This document shows, piece after piece, positions 24,087 to 31,902 of a stretch of DNA of 36,743 nt (its first letter is position 1; every line of letters starts with the position of its first letter). A program made the position numbers and the translations under genes. Under the pieces are notes generated by a model. That model had not been told where the DNA came from. It saw only the letters and a program-made list of their open reading frames with translations, and made no database searches. This stretch comes from Candidatus Rokuibacteriota bacterium (GTDB lineage: Bacteria; Methylomirabilota; Methylomirabilia; Rokubacteriales; CSP1-6), in contig JACQWC010000151.1 in NCBI GenBank assembly GCA_016209635.1, positions 1 to 36,743 on the forward strand. The letters are read 5' to 3'.

Positions 24087-25670
24087 ATGGAGGCGCCGCG
24101 CCACTCGAACGAGCTCCGACGACGACTCTCCGGCGGCGAGTGGGTCGTGTCGATCGAGTTCGTCACCCCCGAGGCGTCCGAGGAGTTCGAGGGCGCCATC
24201 GCGCCGATCGTGGCGCTGGGCGAGCGGAGCAAGGGCGACCCGCGGATCCACACGATCGCGCTGACCGACCGCGTGAAGTCCGATGACGACCACGACCCCG
24301 TGCGCGTCGCCCGGCGCGTCGCGGAGGCGTCGGGGAAGGCGCCGACGGTGCACCTCTCGGGCAAGGACCGGGATCCCGCGTGGCTCGCCGACGCGCTCGG
24401 GCGGATGCGGGAGGCCGGCCTCGAGAACCTGCTCCTGATCACCGGCGACAAGGTGAAGAGTCCAGGAAGCCACGGGCGCGTCCGCTACCACGACTCGGTC
24501 AACATGATCGCGCAGGCCCGCGCCGCGAGCCCCGCGTTCCACATCGCCGCGGCGGTCTCGCCCTTCAAGTACCGCGAGGAAGACCTCCTGAACCAGTATC
24601 TGAAGATGGTGAAGAAGGAGCGGGCCGGGGCCGGTTGCTTCATCACCCAGGTCGGCTGGGACATGCTCAAGTGGAAGGAGCTCCTCGCGTACCGGCGCCG
24701 GCGCGGCCTCCGGGCGCCGGTCATGGCCGGGCTCATGCTGCTGACCGTCGCGCGCGCCCGCTTCATCCGGGCGAACCGGCTCGCCGGGATCACGATCACC
24801 GACGAGCTCCAGGCCCGGCTCGAGGCCGACGCGACGCTCGCCGACAAGGGTCTGGGGGCCGCCTACCGGCGGCTCGCGCTCCAGATCGTCGGGCTCAAGC
24901 GGCTCGGCTATGCCGGGTTCCAGCTCACGGGCATGCACCAGTTCGAGAAGGTCGACGGGCTGCTCCGGCAGGCGGAGGACCTCGAGCGCCAGCTCCCCAC
25001 GGAGTCGGCCTGGTGGGAAGCGTGGTGGGAGGCGCTCCGGGGCCCCGAGGGCCGCCCGATCGCGACCGCGCCCGCCCGACCCTTCTATCTCTTCCGCGAG
25101 CACGCCGAGCCCGGCGGCGCGAGCGTCGCCCTCGACCGACTGACGCCGCGCGCGCTCGACCCGGACGCCACCCCGCGCGCCGAGCTGCGGACGTTCCGGG
25201 CGCTCGATGGGCTGGACCGCGCGGTGTTCCGCGAGGGCTCGCCGGGGAACGTGGTCCTCGGGCCGATCTCCCGACTGGTCCCTCGCGGGTCGGTCCTCGA
25301 TCGCGGGCTCCACTGGCTCGAGCGGCAGGTCAAGGCGCCCCTGGTCGGGTGCGAGACGTGCGGCTTCTGCCGACTCCCGTACACGATGTACGTCTGCCCC
25401 GAGACGTGCCCGAAGGGGCTCGCCAACGGCCCCTGCGGCGGCACGAGCGAGAACACGTGCGAGTTCGGCGACCGCGAGTGCGTCCACAACCGGAAGTACC
25501 GCGTGGCGAAGGCGACCGGGCGGCTCGACGAGCTGGAGACGGTGCTGATTCCCGTGGTAGGCTCCACCAAGCGCCACACATGCTCCTGGACCAGCCATTT
25601 CCGCGGAGAGGATCCGCCCGTCGTCAACCTCCTCCCCATTCGCCCGAAGGGACTCCAGCATGACCATTGA
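24087..25670 (+). CDS. metF: Methylenetetrahydrofolate reductase with C-terminal MTHFR_C domain
   Basis: This 527-residue protein has a MetF-type flavin TIM barrel (about 1-310). It keeps Glu24 in VVSIEF, at the place of the catalytic Glu, and Asp121 in LITGD. The C-terminal part (about 415-505) is the MTHFR_C type cysteine-rich domain, with Cys422, 425, 428, 437, 441, 450, 458, 465 and 499. In acetogens this part is similar to the separate metal-binding partner MetV. It interconverts methyl- and methylene-tetrahydrofolate. In this cluster it likely oxidises methyl-THF made by the next gene, or works in reverse. GGAGAGGA precedes the ATG, and the 3' end overlaps the next gene by 11 bases. Confidence 0.9.
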   Translation: MEAPRHSNELRRRLSGGEWVVSIEFVTPEASEEFEGAIAPIVALGERSKGDPRIHTIALTDRVKSDDDHDPVRVARRVAEASGKAPTVHLSGKDRDPAWLADALGRMREAGLENLLLITGDKVKSPGSHGRVRYHDSVNMIAQARAASPAFHIAAAVSPFKYREEDLLNQYLKMVKKERAGAGCFITQVGWDMLKWKELLAYRRRRGLRAPVMAGLMLLTVARARFIRANRLAGITITDELQARLEADATLADKGLGAAYRRLALQIVGLKRLGYAGFQLTGMHQFEKVDGLLRQAEDLERQLPTESAWWEAWWEALRGPEGRPIATAPARPFYLFREHAEPGGASVALDRLTPRALDPDATPRAELRTFRALDGLDRAVFREGSPGNVVLGPISRLVPRGSVLDRGLHWLERQVKAPLVGCETCGFCRLPYTMYVCPETCPKGLANGPCGGTSENTCEFGDRECVHNRKYRVAKATGRLDELETVLIPVVGSTKRHTCSWTSHFRGEDPPVVNLLPIRPKGLQHDH

Positions 25671-26640
25671 GCATCAGGGACTGATCGTCATCGGCGAGAA
25701 CCTGAACGCGACCCGGAAGATCAAGGGCTCGAGCCCCCGGATCCTCAAGGAGGACGGCCGGCGCGGCCTCCCCTATACGGACCTCTCGGGGACCAAGCGG
25801 GTCCTCGACCTCACCGCGGCCTTCCCCGAGGACCCCAAGGAGCACGCGAACGCGATGATCCCGTACGTCGCGCAGTGCTTCCGCGACAAGGACCTGCGCT
25901 ACCTCGAGTGGCAGGTGCACTCGCAGCTCAAGGCCGGCGCCCACATCATCGACCTCTGCGTCGACGAGATGTCCCCGTACCCCGAGGAGCGGATGGAGTG
26001 GATACGCTGGGTCGTCAAGGCCGTCCAGGCGATGACCGGCGCCATCCTCAGCATCGATTCGTCCGACCCGCTGACGATCGAGGCGGGCCTCAAGGTCCAC
26101 GACGGGAAGAAGAGCCGGCCGTTCATCAACTCGGTGAACCTCGAGGAGGGGCGGAGCGTGCTCCACGCGGTGGCCAAGGAGCACGGCGCGTACCTGGCCG
26201 GTAACGCGTCCGGGCGGTCCGGGATGCCGTACAGCGCGCAGGAGCGCGTCGACAATCTGGTCGAGCTGTCCAAGCAGATGGACGCGCACGGGATCCCGAT
26301 GGAGGACCGGTTCCTCGACGCGCTCGTCTTCCCCGTCGGCGCCGGGCCCGAGTACGGCATGCACTACCTCGACGCCGTCAGGCACCTGCGCGAGATGTTC
26401 CCCGAGGTGCACCTCTTCGGCGGCCACTCGAACGTCTCGTTCGGACTCCCGAACCGCAAGGTGCTGAACGACGCGTTCATCATCCTGTCGATCCTGGCCG
26501 GCTGCGACACGGTCATGGCCGATCCCCTGATGAACCCGCCGCGCGAGTACCTCGAGTTCAGGCTCGCCGCGGAGGCGCTCACCGGGAAGGACGATTACTC
26601 GATGAACTACCTCGCCTACCACCGGAGCCAGCAGGCGTAG
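25660..26640 (+). CDS. Methyltetrahydrofolate:corrinoid methyltransferase (pterin-binding, AcsE/MetH-like)
   Basis: This 326-residue pterin-binding TIM barrel moves a methyl group between a corrinoid protein and tetrahydrofolate (methyltransferase 2). Signatures are GENLNATRK (12-20), HIIDLCVDEM (95-104), LSIDSSDP (130-137), PFINSVN (154-160) and GGHSNVSFGLPNR (254-266), where the Ser-Asn segment contacts the pterin in MetH and AcsE. It corresponds to the second module of MetH. It overlaps metF by 11 bases, so the two are coupled. A dihydropteroate synthase is unlikely because of the SNVSFGLP motif and the context. Confidence 0.93.
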   Translation: MTIEHQGLIVIGENLNATRKIKGSSPRILKEDGRRGLPYTDLSGTKRVLDLTAAFPEDPKEHANAMIPYVAQCFRDKDLRYLEWQVHSQLKAGAHIIDLCVDEMSPYPEERMEWIRWVVKAVQAMTGAILSIDSSDPLTIEAGLKVHDGKKSRPFINSVNLEEGRSVLHAVAKEHGAYLAGNASGRSGMPYSAQERVDNLVELSKQMDAHGIPMEDRFLDALVFPVGAGPEYGMHYLDAVRHLREMFPEVHLFGGHSNVSFGLPNRKVLNDAFIILSILAGCDTVMADPLMNPPREYLEFRLAAEALTGKDDYSMNYLAYHRSQQA

Positions 26641-26643
26641 CGC

Positions 26644-27633
26644 ATGCTATACTCGACCGCCATGACGGGCCTGCTCGAGCGCTTGTCGACGCGCACGCCG
26701 CTGCTCACGGACAGCGCGACCGGCACGTGGTTCCAGCAGCGCCTCGGCGTCCAGCACGTCGGCGGCGAGTGCTGCGACCAGTACAACCTGACGCAGCCCG
26801 ACGTCGTCCGCGAGCTGTACCGCGCCAAGGTGGATGCGGGCGCGGATCTCGTCCTCACCAACACCTTCAACAGCACGCCGCTCCGTCTCCGCGAGTTCGA
26901 CCTCGAGGACGAGGCGGATCGGTTCAACGACGCGGGCGTGCGGCTCCTCCGCGAGGTCGTGGCCGAGTCCGGGCGCGAGGTCTTCGTCGGCGGGAACGTC
27001 GGACCCACGGGGAAGCTCGTGGGGCAGTCGGCGACCTACGACGAGGTGATGGACTCCGTGCTCCGCCAGGTCCGGGCGCTGGTGCGCGCCGGCGTCGACG
27101 CGATCTGCGTCGAGACCATGCTCCAGTCGCTCGAGGGGCAGATCGCGGTCGAGGCGGCGCGTCAGGTCTTCGCCGACGAGGGCGTGTCGGTGCCGCTCTA
27201 CGTGACGTTCGCCTTCATGAATCGGCCGGCGGCCAGCACGGCCGAGTTCCGGACCTTCTTCGGGGACACGGTGCGCCAGATCATGGAGGGGAACGAGGAC
27301 CTCCTGGCCGAGCGCCCGTTCGTCGGCGTCCGGCAGCTCGGCGTGGACGTGGTCGGCGCCAACTGCACGATCGGCGTCGACGACGCGGTGGCCGTGACCG
27401 AGGAGTTCACCCGCTACCTCGTCGCCCACGGCCTCGCGGGCCGCATGTGGGTGTCCGCCAAGCCGAACTCGCAGGTGATGGCCACGATGCAGTACGAGGA
27501 ACCCGAGTTCGTCGCCGCCAGGTTCGCGCGCTTCGTCGAGGCGGGCGCGCACTTCGTCGGGTACTGCTGCGGCTCGACGCCCGCGCACATCGCGGCGACG
27601 GCGCGCCAGCGGCGGGCCCTGCTCGGCTTCTAG
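26644..27633 (+). CDS. Homocysteine S-methyltransferase-type protein (MetH module 1-like)
   Basis: This 329-residue barrel belongs to the homocysteine methyltransferase family. Zinc ligands are all present: Cys241 in VGANC and Cys308-Cys309 in GYCCGSTP. The N-terminus LLTDSATGTWFQQ and GECCDQYNLTQPDVV also fit the family. It corresponds to the first module of MetH and would move a corrinoid methyl group onto homocysteine or a related thiol. The ATG at 26644 is used; the ATG at 26662 (MTGLLERL) is an equal alternative, with neither having a good ribosome site. No B12 or pterin domain is attached. Confidence 0.9.
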   Translation: MLYSTAMTGLLERLSTRTPLLTDSATGTWFQQRLGVQHVGGECCDQYNLTQPDVVRELYRAKVDAGADLVLTNTFNSTPLRLREFDLEDEADRFNDAGVRLLREVVAESGREVFVGGNVGPTGKLVGQSATYDEVMDSVLRQVRALVRAGVDAICVETMLQSLEGQIAVEAARQVFADEGVSVPLYVTFAFMNRPAASTAEFRTFFGDTVRQIMEGNEDLLAERPFVGVRQLGVDVVGANCTIGVDDAVAVTEEFTRYLVAHGLAGRMWVSAKPNSQVMATMQYEEPEFVAARFARFVEAGAHFVGYCCGSTPAHIAATARQRRALLGF

Positions 27634-27669
27634 GACGGCTCACCATGGCTCCCAGGGCGGGGGAGGTGT

Positions 27670-27706
27670 GGGCGCCGTCGAGATATATTGATAATATACG
27701 GGCGCC
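27670..27706 (+). repeat. AT-rich inverted repeat flanked by GGGCGCC repeats (internal promoter candidate)
   Basis: TATATT-GAT-AATATA (27684-27698) is a perfect inverted repeat with a 3-base spacer. It is flanked by two copies of GGGCGCC (27670-27676 and 27700-27706), each holding the palindrome GGCGCC. GATAAT (27690-27695) could serve as a -10 box, but no good -35 box lies upstream. The element sits in the 97-base gap before the UroD-type gene and may be an internal promoter or operator. Confidence 0.45.
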
Positions 27707-27730
27707 GGAGAGTACCGGGGGGAGAGGACA

Positions 27731-28900
27731 ATGAACGAGCTCAGGCCTCGCGAACGGTTCGCGCGCGCCATCCGGCGCGAGAAGGTCGACCGCGTGCCGA
27801 CGCTGTACCGCTTCAAGCGCGAGTCCAAGGAGAAGGCGGCCCGCGTCTTCGGGATCACCGACGCCGAGGTCGGCCTCAAGCACGCGCCGCACCTCGAGCT
27901 CAGGCTCGGGAACGACGCCATCATGTACCAGATCGGCATCAACGCCGAGTTCTCGCACCACCCGATCGCGATCGGCGAGACCTGGTACAGCGACTTCAAG
28001 GTCGCGTACGGCAAGAGCGGTCTCAAGGGCCTGTCGGAGGAGGAGCACAGGGAGTTCATGAAGACCCAGGAGTACTGGGGACCGGCCAAGGTGGTCCCCG
28101 AGAACTTCCCGAAGGCCCACCCCATCGGCTCGATGGAGGACCTCAAGAACTACACGTGGCCGAGCCCGGCGAACCCGCGGCTCCTCGACCCGATCAAGGA
28201 GATCTGCCGGCACTACCAGGACGACTACTTCATCATGGTCGATCTCTCCTCCACCCTGATCGAGGCGGCGTACGCGCACCTCGTCGGGACCCAGAACTTC
28301 TTCCTGTTCCTCTACGACGAGCCGGAGCTGGTCCGGGGCGTGCTGGACGGGCTCACCGAGTACTACTGCGCGCTCGGGAGGAACGTCGCCGCCCTCGGCG
28401 TCGACATGATCCGGGTCGGCGACGACATCGGCGCCCAGCAGGGGATGATGCTCGACCCCGAGGTGTGGCGGGAGCTGGCCAAGCCCCGCTTCCAGTACAT
28501 GTTCGAGCAGTTCCGGAAGGTCAACCGGGACGTCTACCTCAAGCTCCACTCGTGCGGCGACTACTCACCGATCATTCCCGACGAGATCGACCTCGGGGTG
28601 AATCTCTCCGGGCTCATGCAGCCGGTCGGCGGCAACCGGAACCAGACGGAGATCAAGAAGAAGTACGGCGACAAGATCGCCTTCATCGGCGGTCTCGACG
28701 TGCAGCGGCTCCTGCCCCGCGGCCAGGTCGAGGAGGTGCGGGCGGGGGTGCTGAACGTCATGAAGAATCTGGCCGTGGGCGGTGGCTACATCTTCTCGCC
28801 GTCGCACTACATCCTGGCCGACGTCCCCGTCCAGAACATCTGGGCGATGATCGAGGCGGTGAAGGATTTCGGCGTGTACGGCAAGTATCCGCTGAACTAG
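27731..28900 (+). CDS. UroD-family methyltransferase, module 1
   Basis: This 389-residue protein belongs to the uroporphyrinogen decarboxylase-like superfamily that includes methyltransferases MtaA/MtbA and O-demethylase methyltransferases. The zinc motif His273-x-Cys275 (KLHSCGDYSP) is present. The later Cys ligand of MtaA/MtbA is absent; the site reads SPSH (356-359). It should transfer a methyl group between a small substrate and the corrinoid protein encoded next. The ATG follows GGGGAGAGGA. Because true UroD lacks the HxC motif, a heme role is unlikely. The substrate (methoxy-aromatic, methylamine, methylthiol or other) cannot be told. Confidence 0.88.
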   Translation: MNELRPRERFARAIRREKVDRVPTLYRFKRESKEKAARVFGITDAEVGLKHAPHLELRLGNDAIMYQIGINAEFSHHPIAIGETWYSDFKVAYGKSGLKGLSEEEHREFMKTQEYWGPAKVVPENFPKAHPIGSMEDLKNYTWPSPANPRLLDPIKEICRHYQDDYFIMVDLSSTLIEAAYAHLVGTQNFFLFLYDEPELVRGVLDGLTEYYCALGRNVAALGVDMIRVGDDIGAQQGMMLDPEVWRELAKPRFQYMFEQFRKVNRDVYLKLHSCGDYSPIIPDEIDLGVNLSGLMQPVGGNRNQTEIKKKYGDKIAFIGGLDVQRLLPRGQVEEVRAGVLNVMKNLAVGGGYIFSPSHYILADVPVQNIWAMIEAVKDFGVYGKYPLN

Positions 28901-28914
28901 AGGGAGAGCGTCGT

Positions 28915-29625
28915 ATGTCCAACGGGCCGAGTCTTCAGATGCCCGACGGCTGGCAGACGCGCGTGCCGCCAGGATGGGACTGGAGCGAGCTCTGGGTCGC
29001 AGTCGAGAAGGGCAAGCACAAGGTCGCCCACGAGATCGTGCAGAAGGCGATCGACACCGGCATCAACCCCAAGACGATTCTCGACGACGGTCTCTTCCCC
29101 GGGTTCAATCTCCAGGGCGAGCGGTTCAGCGAGCAGATCATCTTCATCCCCGAGATGCTGATCACGGCGCGGGCGATGAAGGCAGGGCTCGCCCTCATCC
29201 GCCCCCTCCTCGCCGCGCAGGCGGAGAAGCCGGTGGGCACCTTCGTGATCGGCACCGTGCTCGGCGACATGCACGACATCGGCCAGTCGATCGTGACGAT
29301 CATGCTCGAGAACGCCGGCTTCAAGGTCCTGAACCTCGGGACCGACACCCACCCCGACAAGTTCATCAACACCGCGCGCGCCGAGAAGGCCGACCTCGTG
29401 GGGTTCTCGGCGCTGCTCTCGACGACCATCTACTACCAGAAGGTGACCATCGAGGAGTTCGTCAAGGCGGGGCTGCGGAACAAGGTGAAGATCCTGGTCG
29501 GCGGCGCGCCCACGAGCCAGCAGTGGGCGGATGAGATCGGCGCCGACGGCTGGGGCAAGGACGCGATGCTCGCCGTGCAGCTCGCGAAGAAGCTCGTCAA
29601 CGAGCCTCGCGAGCCCTGGGACTGA
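28915..29625 (+). CDS. Corrinoid protein, module 1 (MtaC/MtbC/MetH B12 type)
   Basis: This 236-residue methyl-carrier has the helical cap (about 25-100, with FIPEMLITARAMKAG) and the Rossmann B12 domain with Asp118-x-His120-x2-Gly123 (GDMHDIG), where His120 is the lower cobalt ligand. SALLST (165-170) and GGAPTS (196-201) are further B12-binding loops. It starts 14 bases after the UroD-type gene with a good AGGGAGAG ribosome site. The N-terminal 25 residues are longer than in MtaC. It is the third module of a split MetH-like system or the carrier of a methyltransferase system. Confidence 0.95.
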   Translation: MSNGPSLQMPDGWQTRVPPGWDWSELWVAVEKGKHKVAHEIVQKAIDTGINPKTILDDGLFPGFNLQGERFSEQIIFIPEMLITARAMKAGLALIRPLLAAQAEKPVGTFVIGTVLGDMHDIGQSIVTIMLENAGFKVLNLGTDTHPDKFINTARAEKADLVGFSALLSTTIYYQKVTIEEFVKAGLRNKVKILVGGAPTSQQWADEIGADGWGKDAMLAVQLAKKLVNEPREPWD

Positions 29626-29628
29626 ACC

Positions 29629-30012
29629 ATGGACTTCATCCCCATCGCCCGAGTCGACGAGGTTCCCACCGGCGCGACGCGCCTCTTCGGGACCGACGGC
29701 GTGCGCGTTCTCCTGGCGCGCGTCGGCGACACCGTCCACGCCCTCCAGCCGACCTGCCCGCATCGCGGCTGCGACTGGGACGGGGCCGCGGTGCAGGACG
29801 AGATCATCACGTGTCCGCGCTGTCGCTTCCGCTACTCGGCGCGGACGGGACTGAACCCCCTCACGACCGCGTGCCACGTGAACCAGTCGACGGCGGAGTA
29901 CCACTATCGGAACTTCCCGGAGGGCCGCGCCGATCTCCACGCGGTGCGGCTCCGCGACGGGCGGGTCGAGGTGTCGGCCACGCCGCTGCCGTTCAGGAAA
30001 GTGATCGTCTGA
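29629..30012 (+). CDS. Rieske-like 2Fe-2S ferredoxin with C-x-H / C-x2-C ligands
   Basis: This 127-residue protein has the Rieske fold layout but an altered second ligand box. Box 1 is CPHRG (Cys43, His45). Box 2 is CPRC (Cys62, Cys65) where Rieske proteins have CPxH, so the expected ligand set is three Cys and one His, as in mitoNEET. The codon at Cys65 is TGT, so a simple misread of CAT would need two changes. The start lies three bases after the corrinoid gene, and the stop overlaps the activating-protein start (TGATG). It is a likely electron carrier for corrinoid reduction; a dioxygenase ferredoxin is less likely here. Confidence 0.85.
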   Translation: MDFIPIARVDEVPTGATRLFGTDGVRVLLARVGDTVHALQPTCPHRGCDWDGAAVQDEIITCPRCRFRYSARTGLNPLTTACHVNQSTAEYHYRNFPEGRADLHAVRLRDGRVEVSATPLPFRKVIV

Positions 30013-31901
30013 TGCCGGCGACGGTGGCGGTGACGTTCGAGCCCGAAGGGCGGACGATTCGTGTCGCCCCCGGGGAGACCTTCCTGCGCGCCGCCCAGGA
30101 CGCGGGAATCGACGTCATGGCCACCTGCGGGGGCCGCGGCCGATGCCACAGCTGCCGGATCAAGATCCTGAAGGGGACGGTGGCGCCGCCGACGATCATG
30201 GACACCGTGCAGCTCGGTCACGAGGAGGTCCGCGAGGGCTTCCGGCTGTCCTGCCAGACCCCCGTCGTCGAGGCCTGCGCGGTGATGGTCATGCCGCCGA
30301 TCGCGGAGGGAGGGCATCAGATCCTCTCGTGCGCCCACGACTTCCGCGCCGACTCGCGGGTCGGGCTCGACTCCGGGGTGGAGAAGCGGTTCGTCAAGGC
30401 CCGGCTGCCAGCGGAGGAGCACCACCAGACGTCGGACGTCGAGGAGACGCTCGCGGCGCTCGGCGGTGGGGCTGGCGAGGACGTCCCCCTCGACGTCCTG
30501 CGCCGGATCCCGACGCTGCTCCGGGAGGCCGACGGCGCCGTGACCGTCACGACCTTCCGGGGGAAGGTCATCGACGTCGAGTCGGAGGACACCTCGGCGC
30601 ACAAGTACGGGATGGCGTTCGACATCGGGACGACCAGCATCGTCGGGTTCCTGATGGACCTCGACACCGGCGAGCAGCTCGCCGCCGTGGGGAACCTGAA
30701 CCCCCAGGCGGTGTACGGCGGCGACCTCATGTCGCGCATCGCCTTCGCCCAGTTCAACCCGGAAGCCCTCAAGAAGCTCCAGGTCCGCGTGCTCGCCGCG
30801 ATCAACGCCCACGTCAAGGAGGCGTGCGACCAGGCGGGGGTCTCGCCCGCGCAGATCTACAAGGTGGTCATCGTCGGCAACACCTGCATGCACCACGTCT
30901 TCCTCGGGATCGACCCGACGCACGTCGGCCTGGCGCCCTACGCGCCCACGGTGCGATCCCCCATCGTCCTCCCGGCCAAGGAGCTCCACCTCCGCGTGAA
31001 CCCGAACGCGGCGGTCTGCTTCCTGCCCATCGTGGCTGGCTTCGTCGGCGCCGACACCATGGGCGTCATCCTCGCGACGCGCATCTACGACAGCCCCGAC
31101 ATCCGCGTGGCGGTCGATATCGGGACCAACGGCGAGGTCGTGATGGGCTCGCGCCGCCGGCTCATGGCGTGCTCCGCGCCCGCCGGCCCGGCCCTCGAGG
31201 GGGCGCAGATCAGGCACGGGATGCGGGGTGCCATGGGCGCGATCGAGAAGGTCGAGATCGGCGGCGACGTCGTCTGCTCGGTGATCGGCGCCGTCCCGCC
31301 GGTCGGGATCTGTGGCTCCGGGCTCATCGACGCCATCGCGAAGATGCTCGACGCGAAGGTGCTCGACTCGTCGGGCCTCCTCCGGGTGGAGGAGCGGGAT
31401 CTCCTGCCCTCCGCCATCCGCGACCGGCTGATCGAGCGCGACGGCGAACGGCAGTTCGTGCTCGTGTGGGCGCCCGAGTCCGGGAAGGGCGAGGACATCA
31501 CGATCACCCAGCAGGACGTCCGGCAGCTCCAGCTGGCCAAGGGCGCGATCTACTCCGGCATCCTCATGCTGGAGCAGGTGATGGGCGTGACGAACGGGCA
31601 GATCACGGAGCTGATGCTCGCCGGCGGCTTCGGGAACTACATCAACATCGCGAGCGCGGTCCGGATCCACCTCCTGCCCGAGCTGCCCGTGGAGCGGATC
31701 ACCTACGTCGGAAACGCCGCGGGCCTCGGGGCCCAGATGGCGCTCCTGAGCGAGACCGAGCGGGAGCGGGCGACCGCGCTGGCGCGCACGATCGAGCACG
31801 TCTCGCTCGCGGCCCGGCCGGACTTCCAGGACGTTTTCGTCGGGGCGATCTGCTTCCCCGGCGACGAGGCGGCCGGTCTCCTGCTCTCGGGAGCGGAGTG
31901 A
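30012..31901 (+). CDS. ATP-dependent corrinoid-activating protein (RACE family)
   Basis: This 629-residue protein has an N-terminal plant-type 2Fe-2S domain (Cys39-x5-Cys45-x2-Cys48, Cys81) and a C-terminal ASKHA ATPase part: FDIGTTSIVGFLMD near 205 and DIGTNGEVVMG near 370. Such RACE proteins use ATP to reduce inactive Co(II) corrinoid proteins to Co(I). It sits just after the Rieske-like ferredoxin and the corrinoid protein, which fits an electron chain to cobalt. The ATG at 30012 overlaps the previous stop by one base. It is unlike the archaeal RamA, which carries 4Fe-4S clusters. Confidence 0.93.
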   Translation: MPATVAVTFEPEGRTIRVAPGETFLRAAQDAGIDVMATCGGRGRCHSCRIKILKGTVAPPTIMDTVQLGHEEVREGFRLSCQTPVVEACAVMVMPPIAEGGHQILSCAHDFRADSRVGLDSGVEKRFVKARLPAEEHHQTSDVEETLAALGGGAGEDVPLDVLRRIPTLLREADGAVTVTTFRGKVIDVESEDTSAHKYGMAFDIGTTSIVGFLMDLDTGEQLAAVGNLNPQAVYGGDLMSRIAFAQFNPEALKKLQVRVLAAINAHVKEACDQAGVSPAQIYKVVIVGNTCMHHVFLGIDPTHVGLAPYAPTVRSPIVLPAKELHLRVNPNAAVCFLPIVAGFVGADTMGVILATRIYDSPDIRVAVDIGTNGEVVMGSRRRLMACSAPAGPALEGAQIRHGMRGAMGAIEKVEIGGDVVCSVIGAVPPVGICGSGLIDAIAKMLDAKVLDSSGLLRVEERDLLPSAIRDRLIERDGERQFVLVWAPESGKGEDITITQQDVRQLQLAKGAIYSGILMLEQVMGVTNGQITELMLAGGFGNYINIASAVRIHLLPELPVERITYVGNAAGLGAQMALLSETERERATALARTIEHVSLAARPDFQDVFVGAICFPGDEAAGLLLSGAE

Positions 31902-31902
31902 C

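Noticed and set aside
25660-26640. Dihydropteroate synthase
   Set aside because: The fold is shared, but the GGHSNVSFGLPNR motif and the corrinoid neighbours fit a methyl-folate methyltransferase.
27731-28900. Uroporphyrinogen decarboxylase of heme synthesis
   Set aside because: The HxC zinc motif and the corrinoid protein next door indicate a methyltransferase; no other heme genes are present. The same holds for 33471-34691.
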